From an uncultured Acidobacteriia bacterium (GTDB lineage: Bacteria > Acidobacteriota > Terriglobia > Bryobacterales > Bryobacteraceae), in NCBI GenBank assembly GCA_903882645.1, contig CAIRXZ010000313.1, positions 1 through 33,945 on the forward strand: a DNA stretch of 33,945 bases, written 5' to 3'. The notes beneath the pieces are model-generated. The model saw only the letters and a program-made list of their open reading frames with translations. It was not told the DNA's origin and did no database searches. Below are positions 1 to 7,526 of the stretch, piece after piece; position 1 is the first letter of the stretch, and the number at the start of each line of letters is the position of its first letter. The position numbers and the translations under genes are program-made.

Positions 1-64
1 AGGCCCTCTACTCATTTTTAGCAGAGTTTCACACCAATGTGTAGCAAATCTTTACAGGGCGTGC

Positions 65-736
65 TTATGCCGTGAGGAAGAATTCGCCGGTTACCTCTTT
101 CCAACCGGCATCGGGCAGGGCCGCGAGCAGGTCCTCGGCGGGGCGTCCGCCATCGGCCGCCACTGCTCCAGCCAGCGCGGGTTGACGGGCGTAGAGACGT
201 TCGACGGATTCCCGCATCCACTGACGCACCAAGCCTTTAGGGACCAAGTTGCGTCCCGTGCTCTCCTCATCCGGCACATGGACCGTAACCATCCAGCCCT
301 TGCCGTAGGGATCCTGGCGAAGGATCGAGGGGTTGACGAGAACTTCCACGTTGGTTTCCAAAACTTCGCCTTCGGTCGGCGATACCATGTCGGTCTTTTG
401 CCCATCCCGATAAAAAGTCACGATCTTCTGTCCCTGGCGAATCCATTGGCCGGCTTTGGGAAGCTCGATCTTCTCCACCTTGCCGGCCAGGGCCGCGGCG
501 AACTCATCGGCGCCGACGCGGACTACGTTCTTGCGCTCCCGCATGAGCCAGCTATGGCCCGGGTGGTAGGACACGCGCTCAGGGGTAAGGAATCCATCGA
601 CATAGTCCCCACCCAAATGGGCTGGAGCCGCTTGCGGCGCTTCTACCGGAACCGTGGCCATCGCCTTGCGGCGATTCAGGAAGTAGTCGACAGCGATGAA
701 AACCGTGAACAAAGCTAATACCAAAAGAGGTGTCAT
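65..736 (-). CDS. membrane-anchored GcvH-like (lipoyl-fold) protein
   Basis: A 223-residue protein with one N-terminal hydrophobic segment (about residues 3-20, followed by NRRK), so probably anchored with the rest in the cytoplasm. Residues about 50-155 follow the glycine cleavage H-protein pattern: HSWL, then GxVxxIELPKAGQ, then SPTEGEVLETN, then DPYGKGWM. In a true GcvH the lipoylated lysine lies eight residues before the proline of the (S/A)P(V/T)xGE turn. Here that position is Gly, and the nearest Lys is two residues later (GQKTDM), so lipoylation is doubtful. The C-terminal 60 residues are an extra segment not found in classical GcvH. No gcvT or gcvP lies nearby, so a role in glycine cleavage is not supported. 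The ribosome binding site is weak (AAAGGA about 13 bases upstream). Fold confidence is good; function is unknown. Confidence 0.72.
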   Translation of the reverse strand: MTPLLVLALFTVFIAVDYFLNRRKAMATVPVEAPQAAPAHLGGDYVDGFLTPERVSYHPGHSWLMRERKNVVRVGADEFAAALAGKVEKIELPKAGQWIRQGQKIVTFYRDGQKTDMVSPTEGEVLETNVEVLVNPSILRQDPYGKGWMVTVHVPDEESTGRNLVPKGLVRQWMRESVERLYARQPALAGAVAADGGRPAEDLLAALPDAGWKEVTGEFFLTA

Positions 737-982
737 TGTCGTGTGCCAATCCTTTCGTTTCTATCAAGGGCACGGGAGATGCCAAACCTCGGCGTTTTTG
801 ACATTTTTATCTGTTGTGAATTGATGCAGATACAAGGGAGGAGTTTTGATAGTCGCAGGCGATGTTGAAAATAACAACAGTGCATCTGTCGAGAAACACC
901 ATGGGGCTGCATGAAATGAGCGAGTTGGACAGCGTGTCGTAGAATCCGACCACGGTGTCGGAAATCGCGGCGAATTCCAGGC

Positions 983-1969
983 TCACCCGAGAGTTTCTTC
1001 GATCCGGGCCAGTTCCTCGCCTGAAAGCTCCGCGCCTTGCGCGGCCGCCACGCAATCCTCGATCTGGCCCGGTCGGCTTGCGCCGACCAGTGCGCTGGCC
1101 ATCGTCTTCTGGCGGAGCACCCAGGCAAGGGCCATCTGGGCCAGACTTTGTCCGCGCCGTCGAGCGATTGCATTCAGCGCGCGCACCTGGGCTAGACGAT
1201 CCGCGCTGACGTCGGTCTTTTTAAGGAATGTGTTGGGTTTTCCCGCCCGCGAGTCGCCGGGGATGCCCTCCAGGTAGCGGTCGGTCAGCAGGCCCTGCGC
1301 CAGTGGCGAGAACGCCATGCCGCCGATTCCCTCCGCCGCCAGCGCGTCGAACAAGCCTTGCTCCGGGTTCCGCACGAACATCGAGTATTTCATCTGATGG
1401 ATCAGGCAGGGCGTGCCCAGCCGCCGCAACTCCGCCGCCGCTCGCGCCGTCTGTTCCGGGCCGTAGTTGGAGATGCCGGCGTAGAGCGCCTTCCCGGCGC
1501 GGACCGCCCGGTCCAGCGCGGACATGGTCTCCTCGATCGGCGTCTCGGGATCGGGCCGGTGCGAATAAAAGATGTCCACGTACTCCAACCCCATGCGGCG
1601 CAGGCTCTGGTCGAGGCTCGCCAGAAGGTATTTGCGGGATCCCCAATCGCCGTACGGGCCGGGCCACATGTCGTAGCCCGCCTTGGTCGAAACGATCATT
1701 TCGTCTCGCCAGGCGCCGAGGTCGGCTCTCAGCGCGCGGCCGAAATTCTCTTCGGCCGAGCCGGGCGGCGGGCCGTAATTGTTGGCGAGATCGAAATGCG
1801 TCACGCCCAGGTCGAACGCGCGCCGCAGCATGGCGCGCATGTTCTCAAAAGCGTCGACGCCGCCAAAGTTGTGCCACAGACCCAGCGAGATCGCCGGCAG
1901 CCGCAGACCGCTGTTCCCGCAACGGCGATATGGCATTCTCTCGTAACGCTTCTCGTCCGGAGTGTACAA
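983..1969 (-). CDS. gpr: aldo/keto reductase, L-glyceraldehyde 3-phosphate reductase type (YghZ/Gpr)
   Basis: A 328-residue NADPH-dependent aldo/keto reductase. It is nearly collinear with E. coli YghZ/Gpr: the N-terminal RYERMPYRRCGNSGLRLP, then FDLANNYGPPPGSAEENFG, STKAGYDMWPGPYG, YVDIFYSHRPD and the C-terminal GASRPGQIEDCV. The catalytic tetrad is visible as Asp and Tyr of FDLANNYG, Lys of STKAG and His of YSHR. The family reduces small aldehydes such as L-glyceraldehyde 3-phosphate and methylglyoxal in the cytosol. The start is TTG at 1967-1969, supported by a strong AGAAGGAG six bases upstream and by matching the E. coli N-terminus; the internal Met12 has no such site. It lies downstream of the disaccharide phosphorolysis genes on the same strand, separated by a large palindrome, so co-transcription is possible but unproven. 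Confidence 0.9.
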   Translation of the reverse strand: MYTPDEKRYERMPYRRCGNSGLRLPAISLGLWHNFGGVDAFENMRAMLRRAFDLGVTHFDLANNYGPPPGSAEENFGRALRADLGAWRDEMIVSTKAGYDMWPGPYGDWGSRKYLLASLDQSLRRMGLEYVDIFYSHRPDPETPIEETMSALDRAVRAGKALYAGISNYGPEQTARAAAELRRLGTPCLIHQMKYSMFVRNPEQGLFDALAAEGIGGMAFSPLAQGLLTDRYLEGIPGDSRAGKPNTFLKKTDVSADRLAQVRALNAIARRRGQSLAQMALAWVLRQKTMASALVGASRPGQIEDCVAAAQGAELSGEELARIEETLG

Positions 1970-1990
1970 GATGTGCTCCTTCTGTCTTAC

Positions 1991-2074
1991 AAGACCGCTC
2001 CCTGACGGTCGCGGCTCTGACCCGGGCCGTCTCGGCTGCCCGAGTCAGAGCCGCGACCGTCAGGGAGCGGTCTT
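1991..2074. repeat. perfect 31-bp inverted repeat (GACCGCTCCC family)
   Basis: Positions 1991-2021 and 2044-2074 are perfect 31-base reverse complements separated by 22 bases. The arm begins AAGACCGCTCCCTGACGG. A single diverged arm of the same family is at 4652-4682. It sits just upstream of the aldo/keto reductase ribosome binding site. As RNA on either strand it would form a very stable hairpin, so it could attenuate or stabilise the transcript between the GH94 and reductase genes. I infer a dispersed non-coding repeat. Confidence 0.9.
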
Positions 2075-2085
2075 TGAACCCACTC

Positions 2086-4530
2086 CTACCCGATCCTCGC
2101 CTCAACCGCCACTTCCGCTCGCCCGTCCGCCGGCGGCGGGACGATGTTGCCTTCCACGGTGCGCCCGTCCACGGTCAGCGTCACGGCGTTCCCGGGACCG
2201 GCGCGTTTCACCACGATGTTGTACGTCACGCCGCGGAATTTCCGGGTCGCCTCAAAGCCCGGCCACCGTTGCGGAATTACCGGCGCCACCCGCAGGCCCT
2301 CGTACTCCGGACGAATGCCCAGGATCCATTGCGTGATGGCGTAGTAGTTCCACGACGCCGTGCCGGTCAGCCAGGAATTCTTGGCTTCGCCGTGCGTGGG
2401 CGCATCGCGGCCGGCGATCATCTGCGCGTAAACGTAAGGCTCGCACCGGTGCAGGTCGCTGATCGGCTCTCGCGCCGACGGGTTAATGCGCGAATAATAG
2501 TCGTGCGCCGCGTCGCCATCGCCGGCCATCGCCTCGGCGATGATCACCCACGGATTGTTGTGGCAGAAAATGCCGGCGTTCTCCTTGTAGCCGGGCGGGT
2601 AAGAAGAGATCTCGCCAAGATTCAAGTAGTAGCGCGAGTAGGCCGGCTGCTGGAGAATGATGCCGTGCGGCGTGGCCAGTTGCTGCCGCACGGAATCGAG
2701 CGCCCTGCGCGCCAGCCCGTCCTGCAGGCCGATGCCGGCCATCACGCAAAAGCCCTGCGTCTCAATGAAGATCTTGCCCTCCGCGCATTCCTTGGAGCCG
2801 ATCTTGGCGCCGAAGTCGTCGTACGCGCGCAGGAACCAATCTCCGTCCCAGCCGTGGCGGCGGACCGTGTCCTCCATGCGCGCGGCTTCGGCCAGGCACG
2901 TCTTGGTCTCTTCACCCAGGCCGCGCCGGGCGGCGATCTCCGCCAGTTCCTTCGCGGCCAGCACGAACAGGCCGGCGATGAACACGGACTCGGCCACCTT
3001 GCCATCCTTGTTGGTGGTGGTCTGGAACGACTGGCCGGGAGTATCGGAGAAGCAGTTCAGGTTCAGGCAGTCGTTCCAGTCCGCGCGGCCGATAAGCGGC
3101 AGCCCGTGCGGCCCCAGCCGTTCGAGCGTGTAGCGGAAGCTGCGCTGGAGGTGCTCGTAGAGCGGTTGCTCCGTGCCGGGTTCGTTGTCGTACGGCGCGG
3201 CCTCGTCCAGGATGCTCCAGTCGCCGGTCTCCTTGAGATAGGCCGCCGCGCCGACGATGAGCCAGTGCGGATCGTCGTTGAAGCCGCCGCCGACATCGTT
3301 GTTGCCCTTCTTGGTCAGCGGCTGATACTGGTGGTACGCGCCGCCGCTCGGAAGCTGGGTCGCCGCCAGGTCGAGGATGCGCTCGCGGGCGCGCCCCGGA
3401 ACCATCTGCACGAAGCCGAGAAGATCCTGGTTCGAGTCGCGGAAGCCCAGGCCGCGCCCGATGCCGGATTCGTAGAACGACGCCGAGCGCGACATGTTGA
3501 ACGTGGCCATGCACTGGTAGGCGTTCCAGGCGTTGACCATGCGGTCGGTGTGGATGTCCGGGGTCCGCGTCTGGCACACGCTCAGAAGGCCGTCCCAGAA
3601 AGCGCGCAGCTTCCCAAACGCCGCATCCACGTTGGCCGCGTCGCGATACCGCGCGATCACGGGCCTTACGGCGTCCTTATTGATGGTCTGCGAATCCGGC
3701 GGATCGAATTTCCGGTCCTTCGGATTCTCCTGGTATCCCAGAACGAAAAGAACCTGCCGCGTCTCGCCCGGCTGAAGGACCATGCGCACATGGTGCGAGC
3801 CGATCGGCGCCCATCCGTGGGCCACCGAGTTCGACGACGCGCCGCGCTCCACCGCCACGGGCTTGTCCCAGCCGCGGTAAGGTCCGAGGAACGCCTCGCG
3901 CTGGGTGTCGAACCCCGCGAGCGGGGCCGAGCAGGCGAACCACGCGAAATGATCGCGCCGCTCGCGGTACTCCGTCTTGTGATAAATGACGCCGTCCTCG
4001 ATTTCCACCTGCCCGATGCTGAAGTTGCGCTGGAAATTGGCGGCGTCGTCCTGGGCGTCCCAAAGACAGAATTCGACGCAGGAGAAAACCGAAAGCGCGG
4101 CGGGCGCGAGGCGCCGGTTCGTCACCGTGAGCTGCCAGATCTCCAGGTTCTCGTCGAGCGGCACGAAATACCGCGTGCTCGCGGCCACGCCCAGGCGCTC
4201 GGAGCCGATGGTGGTGTAGCCCATGCCGTGCCGGCACGTGTACCGCTCCAACTCGCCCCCGGTGGGCTGCCACGAGGGCGACCAGTACTGGCCGCTGGCG
4301 TCGTCGCGGATGTAAACATACCGGCCGCCCAGGTCGAACGGCGCGTTGTTGTAGCGGTACCGCGTAATGCGGCGCAGGCGCGCGTCACGGTAGAACGAAT
4401 ACCCGCCGGCGGTATTGGAGATGATTCCGAAGTAATCCTGGCACCCCAGGTAATTGATCCATGGCAGCGGCGTATCCGGCCGCGTGATCACGTATTCCCG
4501 ATTCTCGTCGTCGAAGTAACCGTATTGCAT
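2086..4530 (-). CDS. GH94 cellobiose phosphorylase
   Basis: An 814-residue protein, about the length of characterised cellobiose phosphorylases. It carries out reversible phosphorolysis of cellobiose to glucose 1-phosphate and glucose in the cytosol; no signal peptide is seen. The order of parts fits GH94: an N-terminal beta-sandwich (about 1-280), then an (alpha/alpha)6 barrel. GLGFRDSNQDLLGF is near residue 365. RADWNDCLNL, with the presumed general-acid Asp, is near residue 482. GYKENAGIFCHNNPW is near 650, WLTGTASWNYYAITQWILG near 720, and a C-terminal beta domain follows. The RADWNDCLN form favours cellobiose phosphorylase over chitobiose or cellodextrin phosphorylases, but activity on a related beta-disaccharide cannot be excluded. 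It follows the epimerase and GH130 genes on the same strand with a 164-base gap full of repeats. ATG start; no convincing ribosome binding site. Confidence 0.9.
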   Translation of the reverse strand: MQYGYFDDENREYVITRPDTPLPWINYLGCQDYFGIISNTAGGYSFYRDARLRRITRYRYNNAPFDLGGRYVYIRDDASGQYWSPSWQPTGGELERYTCRHGMGYTTIGSERLGVAASTRYFVPLDENLEIWQLTVTNRRLAPAALSVFSCVEFCLWDAQDDAANFQRNFSIGQVEIEDGVIYHKTEYRERRDHFAWFACSAPLAGFDTQREAFLGPYRGWDKPVAVERGASSNSVAHGWAPIGSHHVRMVLQPGETRQVLFVLGYQENPKDRKFDPPDSQTINKDAVRPVIARYRDAANVDAAFGKLRAFWDGLLSVCQTRTPDIHTDRMVNAWNAYQCMATFNMSRSASFYESGIGRGLGFRDSNQDLLGFVQMVPGRARERILDLAATQLPSGGAYHQYQPLTKKGNNDVGGGFNDDPHWLIVGAAAYLKETGDWSILDEAAPYDNEPGTEQPLYEHLQRSFRYTLERLGPHGLPLIGRADWNDCLNLNCFSDTPGQSFQTTTNKDGKVAESVFIAGLFVLAAKELAEIAARRGLGEETKTCLAEAARMEDTVRRHGWDGDWFLRAYDDFGAKIGSKECAEGKIFIETQGFCVMAGIGLQDGLARRALDSVRQQLATPHGIILQQPAYSRYYLNLGEISSYPPGYKENAGIFCHNNPWVIIAEAMAGDGDAAHDYYSRINPSAREPISDLHRCEPYVYAQMIAGRDAPTHGEAKNSWLTGTASWNYYAITQWILGIRPEYEGLRVAPVIPQRWPGFEATRKFRGVTYNIVVKRAGPGNAVTLTVDGRTVEGNIVPPPADGRAEVAVEARIG

Positions 4531-4543
4531 AAGAACAGCTTTC

Positions 4544-4604
4544 AGCCATCAGCCTTCAGCCGTCAGCCAAGCCAGCTTTGGCTGACGGCTGAAGGCTAAT
4601 GGCT
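4544..4604. repeat. 27-bp inverted repeat between epimerase and GH94 genes
   Basis: Positions 4544-4570 and 4578-4604 are reverse complements with one mismatch and a 7-base loop. The arms are made of AGCC(A/T)TCAGCC-like short units. On the minus strand it would be a strong hairpin immediately before the GH94 start. No U-tract follows, so it is not a canonical terminator. It may be a dispersed repeat or an mRNA-stability element. Confidence 0.85.
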
Positions 4605-4615
4605 AACGGCTTCCT

Positions 4616-4737
4616 AATCGCTCCATCATCTCGTAACACGCGCGGCTGCAATCAGAGCCGCGACCGTAAGGGAGCGGTCTTCGTATCAGGCCCCCTACTC
4701 CTTCAATCGCTCCATCATCTCGTAACACGCGCGGCTG
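4616..4737. repeat. 33-bp direct repeat copying the 3' end of the epimerase gene
   Basis: Positions 4616-4648 and 4705-4737 are identical over 33 bases. The right-hand copy is the coding end of the 2-epimerase gene (residues SRACYEMMERL). The left-hand copy lies beyond its stop codon. The 56 bases between the copies contain the half-palindrome at 4652-4682. This looks like a long target-site or slippage duplication made when the repeat arm arrived. Confidence 0.9.
4652..4682. repeat. single arm of the GACCGCTCCC repeat family
   Basis: This stretch matches the right arm of the 1991-2074 inverted repeat with few differences (CAGAGCCGCGACCGTAAGGG, then AGCGGTCTT). Unlike that copy it has no partner arm. 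It lies between the two 33-base copies of the epimerase 3' end. Confidence 0.8.
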
Positions 4738-5909
4738 TTGTGGTATGGGCATTTCCACGGGCCCGCCAGGCACGCATCGGCGTCCTCTTCCTCTTTGTAG
4801 GGCGTCCCGTCCGGCCTCAGCTTCGCGTGCCATTCGCCGTGCGTCCGATCCACAACCTTCTCTTCGATGTACTCCCAGGCGCGATACGACGCGTCGAGGA
4901 AATGCGCCTTCCCGGATATCTGCCACGCGTTGTAGAAACCTACTACCGCTTCCGCCTGCGCCCACCAATGCTTGTTCGCGTCGATCAGGCGGCCCTTGGA
5001 ATCGGCCTCGTAGAAAATGCTGCCGTCTTGGTCCAGGGCCTCGTCGTACACCGCCTGGGCCATCTTGACGGCCAGCTTCCGCACGGCTTCGAGCAACGCC
5101 CGGTCGCCCACAACCTCAGCCGCTTCGACCATCAGCCAACTGCCTTCGATGTCGTGCCCGAAGGAGCGATGATCGGTAAGCGAATTCCACTGGTTGTCGA
5201 AGAACATCCGGAAATGGCCCGTGGCGCCATCGACAATGTGGCTCATGGTCACTTCGAGCAGTTCCTTCTGCCGGGCCAGCAACTCCGGGTCGCGCCACAC
5301 GCGCAGCAGGTTGGTGTAAGCCTCCAGCACGTGCAAATGCGTGTTCATGGATTTCGGGCTGTTCAGGTCCTTCTCGCTCAACCGCAGATCCTCTAGCGCG
5401 CCCCAATCGCGGCTGCACGCTTCCAGATAACCCTTGTGGACCGGCTCGTAGCTGTGCTCCTCGATCAGCCGGAAAAGCCGCCGCGCCCGCGCCAGGCTTT
5501 CCGCCTCGCCGGTCGCACGGTAGTACTCGGCCATCGCATAGGCGCAGAAGGCCTGCGCATAGATCTGCTTGCGGTCGGAGACGGGGTTGCCGCGCGCATC
5601 GAGCATCCAATAAATGCCGCCGTGCTCCTTGTCCCAGAACTTCTCGACTATGTAATTCCAGGCGCGGTCCGCCATCGCGCGGTATTCGGCCCCGAGCAGC
5701 CGGCACGCCGCCGAGTAGGTCCACAGAATACGCGTATTCAACACCGCCGAACGCGGCGCCTCGGCGTCGATCTTCAAATCGCAATCGACCTTGCCATGGA
5801 ACCCGCCGCGCTCCGCGTCCACCGCGTAACGCATCCAGAACGGCAGGATATCGTCCACCAGTTCTTTACGGATGCGCCATTCCCAATGCCGCTTGACGGC
5901 CGGGTCCAT
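4695..5909 (-). CDS. cellobiose/mannobiose 2-epimerase (AGE family)
   Basis: A 404-residue protein of the N-acylglucosamine 2-epimerase superfamily, the usual length for cellobiose 2-epimerases. It interconverts the reducing-end glucose and mannose of beta-1,4 disaccharides in the cytosol. Family signatures in order: RILWTYSAACRLLG, WDKEHGGIYWMLDARGNP, KSMNTHLHVLEAYTNL, SFGHDIEGSWLMVEAA (first catalytic His), NKHWWAQAEAVVGF, and WKCPYHNSRACYEM (second catalytic His). A longer open frame exists, but the start is placed at 5909 because the preceding codons are antisense-like. ATG here carries GGAGGGGAG just upstream and overlaps the stop of the GH130 gene by one base (TGATG), which implies translational coupling. 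Beside a GH130 mannosylglucose phosphorylase the likely substrate is mannobiose. Confidence 0.92.
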   Translation of the reverse strand: MDPAVKRHWEWRIRKELVDDILPFWMRYAVDAERGGFHGKVDCDLKIDAEAPRSAVLNTRILWTYSAACRLLGAEYRAMADRAWNYIVEKFWDKEHGGIYWMLDARGNPVSDRKQIYAQAFCAYAMAEYYRATGEAESLARARRLFRLIEEHSYEPVHKGYLEACSRDWGALEDLRLSEKDLNSPKSMNTHLHVLEAYTNLLRVWRDPELLARQKELLEVTMSHIVDGATGHFRMFFDNQWNSLTDHRSFGHDIEGSWLMVEAAEVVGDRALLEAVRKLAVKMAQAVYDEALDQDGSIFYEADSKGRLIDANKHWWAQAEAVVGFYNAWQISGKAHFLDASYRAWEYIEEKVVDRTHGEWHAKLRPDGTPYKEEEDADACLAGPWKCPYHNSRACYEMMERLKE

Positions 5910-7102
5910 CACGACTCCCCTCCGCCCGGCAGCCGCAGGTTCTTCTCGATCAGCGCGATCCGCTGCCGCACGCACGCCGCGCTGCGCAGCGGGTCGGGAG
6001 GCGTGTTGAGAACATAGTCGAGGAGCCGTTCCACGGTCGTTTGGACGACGTTCGTGCGCGTGTCGGACGCGCCGTAGTAGATCAGCGCGTCGTCGCCGCG
6101 CCGCACCCAGCCGTTCGAGAACGTCACGTTCGAGACGTCGCCGACCCGCTCCTCGCCTTGCGGCCCCAGGAAATAGCCGCCCGGCTTGGCGATCACTTTC
6201 TGCGGCGCCGCCAAGTCGCAGAGGAAGCAATAGAGGACGTAACGCAGCCCCGCCGCCGTGTTGCGCACCCCGTGGGCCAGGTGCAGCCAGCCCTTCGGCG
6301 TCTTGATCGGCGCCGGTCCCAGCCCGTTCTTCACTTCGTTGATGGTGTGGTACTCGCGGCGGTCCATGATCGTTTCGTCCTCTTCGATCACGGCGTGCTC
6401 CATGTTCGCCGCCAGCCCCCATCCGATGCCGCCCCCGCGCCCCGCTTCGATAAAGCTATCCTGCGGCCGCGTGTAAAGCGCATACTTGCCGTTGACGAAC
6501 TCGGGATGCAGGACGACGTTGCGCTGCTGCGCCGACCGCGTGCGCAAGTCGTCCAGCCGCTCCCATTTCTTCAGGTCGTGCGTTCGCGCGATGCCGCACT
6601 GCGCCACCGCCGACGAGAGATCGCCCGGCGCCGCGGCGGGGTCCTTCCGCTCCGCGCAGAACAGGCCGTAGATCCAGCCGTCCTCGTGCGCCACCAGTCG
6701 CATGTCGTAGACATTGGTCTCCGGGTCGTCCGTCTCGGGCATCACCACGGGGTAGTCCCAGAACCGAAACCCGTCGATGCCGTTGGCGCTCTCCGCCACC
6801 GCGAAGAACGATTTCCGGTCCACGCCTTCCACGCGCGCCATCAGGACCACGTTGCCGTTCCACTCCATGGCCCCGACGTTGAACACGCCGTTGATGCCGA
6901 GCCGCTCCATCAGAAACGGGTTGGCATCCGGGTCGAAATCGTACCGCCAGTAGAGCGGCGTGTGTTCCGCCGTCAGGACCGGATAGCGGAACCGCTGGAA
7001 CCACCCGTTCGATTCGGCCAAAGCTTCGTTGCGCCGCCCGAGCAGCCGCTCGTGCGCCGCGACCAGCCGTTCTCGCTGAAGAGGAAAGTCCGAGTTTGTC
7101 AT
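5909..7102 (-). CDS. GH130 4-O-beta-D-mannosyl-D-glucose phosphorylase
   Basis: A 397-residue GH130 phosphorylase that converts mannosylglucose plus phosphate to mannose 1-phosphate and glucose. It closely follows the mannosylglucose phosphorylase subfamily: [21 protein letters not shown] written as [11 protein letters not shown], then [60 protein letters not shown] (Asp133, the expected general acid), [23 protein letters not shown] and [16 protein letters not shown]. It has no signal peptide. The epimerase starts at its stop codon, so the pair forms the intracellular mannan route mannobiose to mannosylglucose to mannose 1-phosphate plus glucose. No mannanase or transporter is in view. The start is ATG with a poor ribosome binding site; a possible promoter lies at 7117-7144. 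Confidence 0.92.
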   Translation of the reverse strand: MTNSDFPLQRERLVAAHERLLGRRNEALAESNGWFQRFRYPVLTAEHTPLYWRYDFDPDANPFLMERLGINGVFNVGAMEWNGNVVLMARVEGVDRKSFFAVAESANGIDGFRFWDYPVVMPETDDPETNVYDMRLVAHEDGWIYGLFCAERKDPAAAPGDLSSAVAQCGIARTHDLKKWERLDDLRTRSAQQRNVVLHPEFVNGKYALYTRPQDSFIEAGRGGGIGWGLAANMEHAVIEEDETIMDRREYHTINEVKNGLGPAPIKTPKGWLHLAHGVRNTAAGLRYVLYCFLCDLAAPQKVIAKPGGYFLGPQGEERVGDVSNVTFSNGWVRRGDDALIYYGASDTRTNVVQTTVERLLDYVLNTPPDPLRSAACVRQRIALIEKNLRLPGGGES

Positions 7103-7116
7103 ATGGCTTCAATTTC

Positions 7117-7144
7117 AGAATAGCGGATCGCAATAATGGTACAA
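7117..7144 (-). promoter_or_regulatory. possible sigma70-type promoter for the GH130-epimerase operon
   Basis: On the minus strand TTGTAC (7139-7144) and TATTCT (7117-7122) are separated by 16 bases, in an AT-richer patch about 15 bases before the GH130 start. Each hexamer matches the consensus at four of six positions. This short spacing would give a very short leader, fitting the lack of a good ribosome binding site. Weak evidence. Confidence 0.3.
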
Positions 7145-7414
7145 CGCTTCGGGGCCAATGGCGGGAGGCACATTGGGTGGGAGCCATGGCGACAGGGCTA
7201 TGGAAGGCGCTGCGGAGTATCTGTGCCATGCCCAACCCCGCTTCGCTTGAAAAGCTACCACGGGGCCGGACATTTCCCTGCTGTTCGACGCCGTCTCCGC
7301 ATCATGGAGTCCGCGTCAGCCGCGCGGCCCGGAAGTGGAAAGGCACTCCCGGCTCGGCCGTGACCTCGCCGGCTCTCGCCGCCCGGAAGGGCTTTCGAGC
7401 CTCTCCGTTCCACA
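7145..7414. other. gene-free stretch between the DGR template repeat and the GH130 operon
   Basis: About 270 bases in which I see no supported gene on either strand. On the minus strand it is the region downstream of the template repeat, where a TR-containing RNA would end. No obvious terminator hairpin with a T-tract is visible. Open frames here are continuations of TR reading frames and carry no recognisable domain. Confidence 0.6.
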
Positions 7415-7526
7415 TCCCGGACGCACCGAAACCCGATGTTGTCGTTCCTGTTGTCAGGTTCGTTCCTGTTTCGGTTGGCGGCGCGCAGGTTGATCGCTTC
7501 ATTGTTGAAGGACGCCCCCCGCACGC
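7415..7526 (-). repeat. DGR template repeat (TR)
   Basis: A 112-base repeat read on the minus strand that matches the variable repeat at 9023-9135. Its central codons are dominated by AAC and other adenine-rich triplets, as expected of a template for adenine mutagenesis. Its reading would encode RGASFNNEAINLRAANRNRN and then EPDNRNDNIGFRCVR, the FGE/C-lectin-like consensus tail. Differences from the VR fall at 19 adenines of the TR; only one other substitution (TTT to TGT near the 3' end) and one inserted base are present. The 3' end is an almost unchanged 23-base stretch ATCGGG(T)TTCGGTGCGTC.., the expected initiation-of-mutagenic-homing zone. The 5' 28 bases overlap the end of the reverse transcriptase frame. 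Confidence 0.95.

Noticed and set aside
737-982. Possible small gene or riboswitch between the GcvH-like and reductase genes
   Set aside because: The region is AT-richer, but frames lack ribosome binding sites, and no conserved riboswitch fold or terminator could be recognised by eye.
1228-4599. 1123-codon open frame on the plus strand
   Set aside because: It is antisense to the reductase and GH94 genes, which have full family motifs. Its translation is Arg/Pro/Ala-rich with no recognisable domain, a usual by-product of GC-rich coding sequence.
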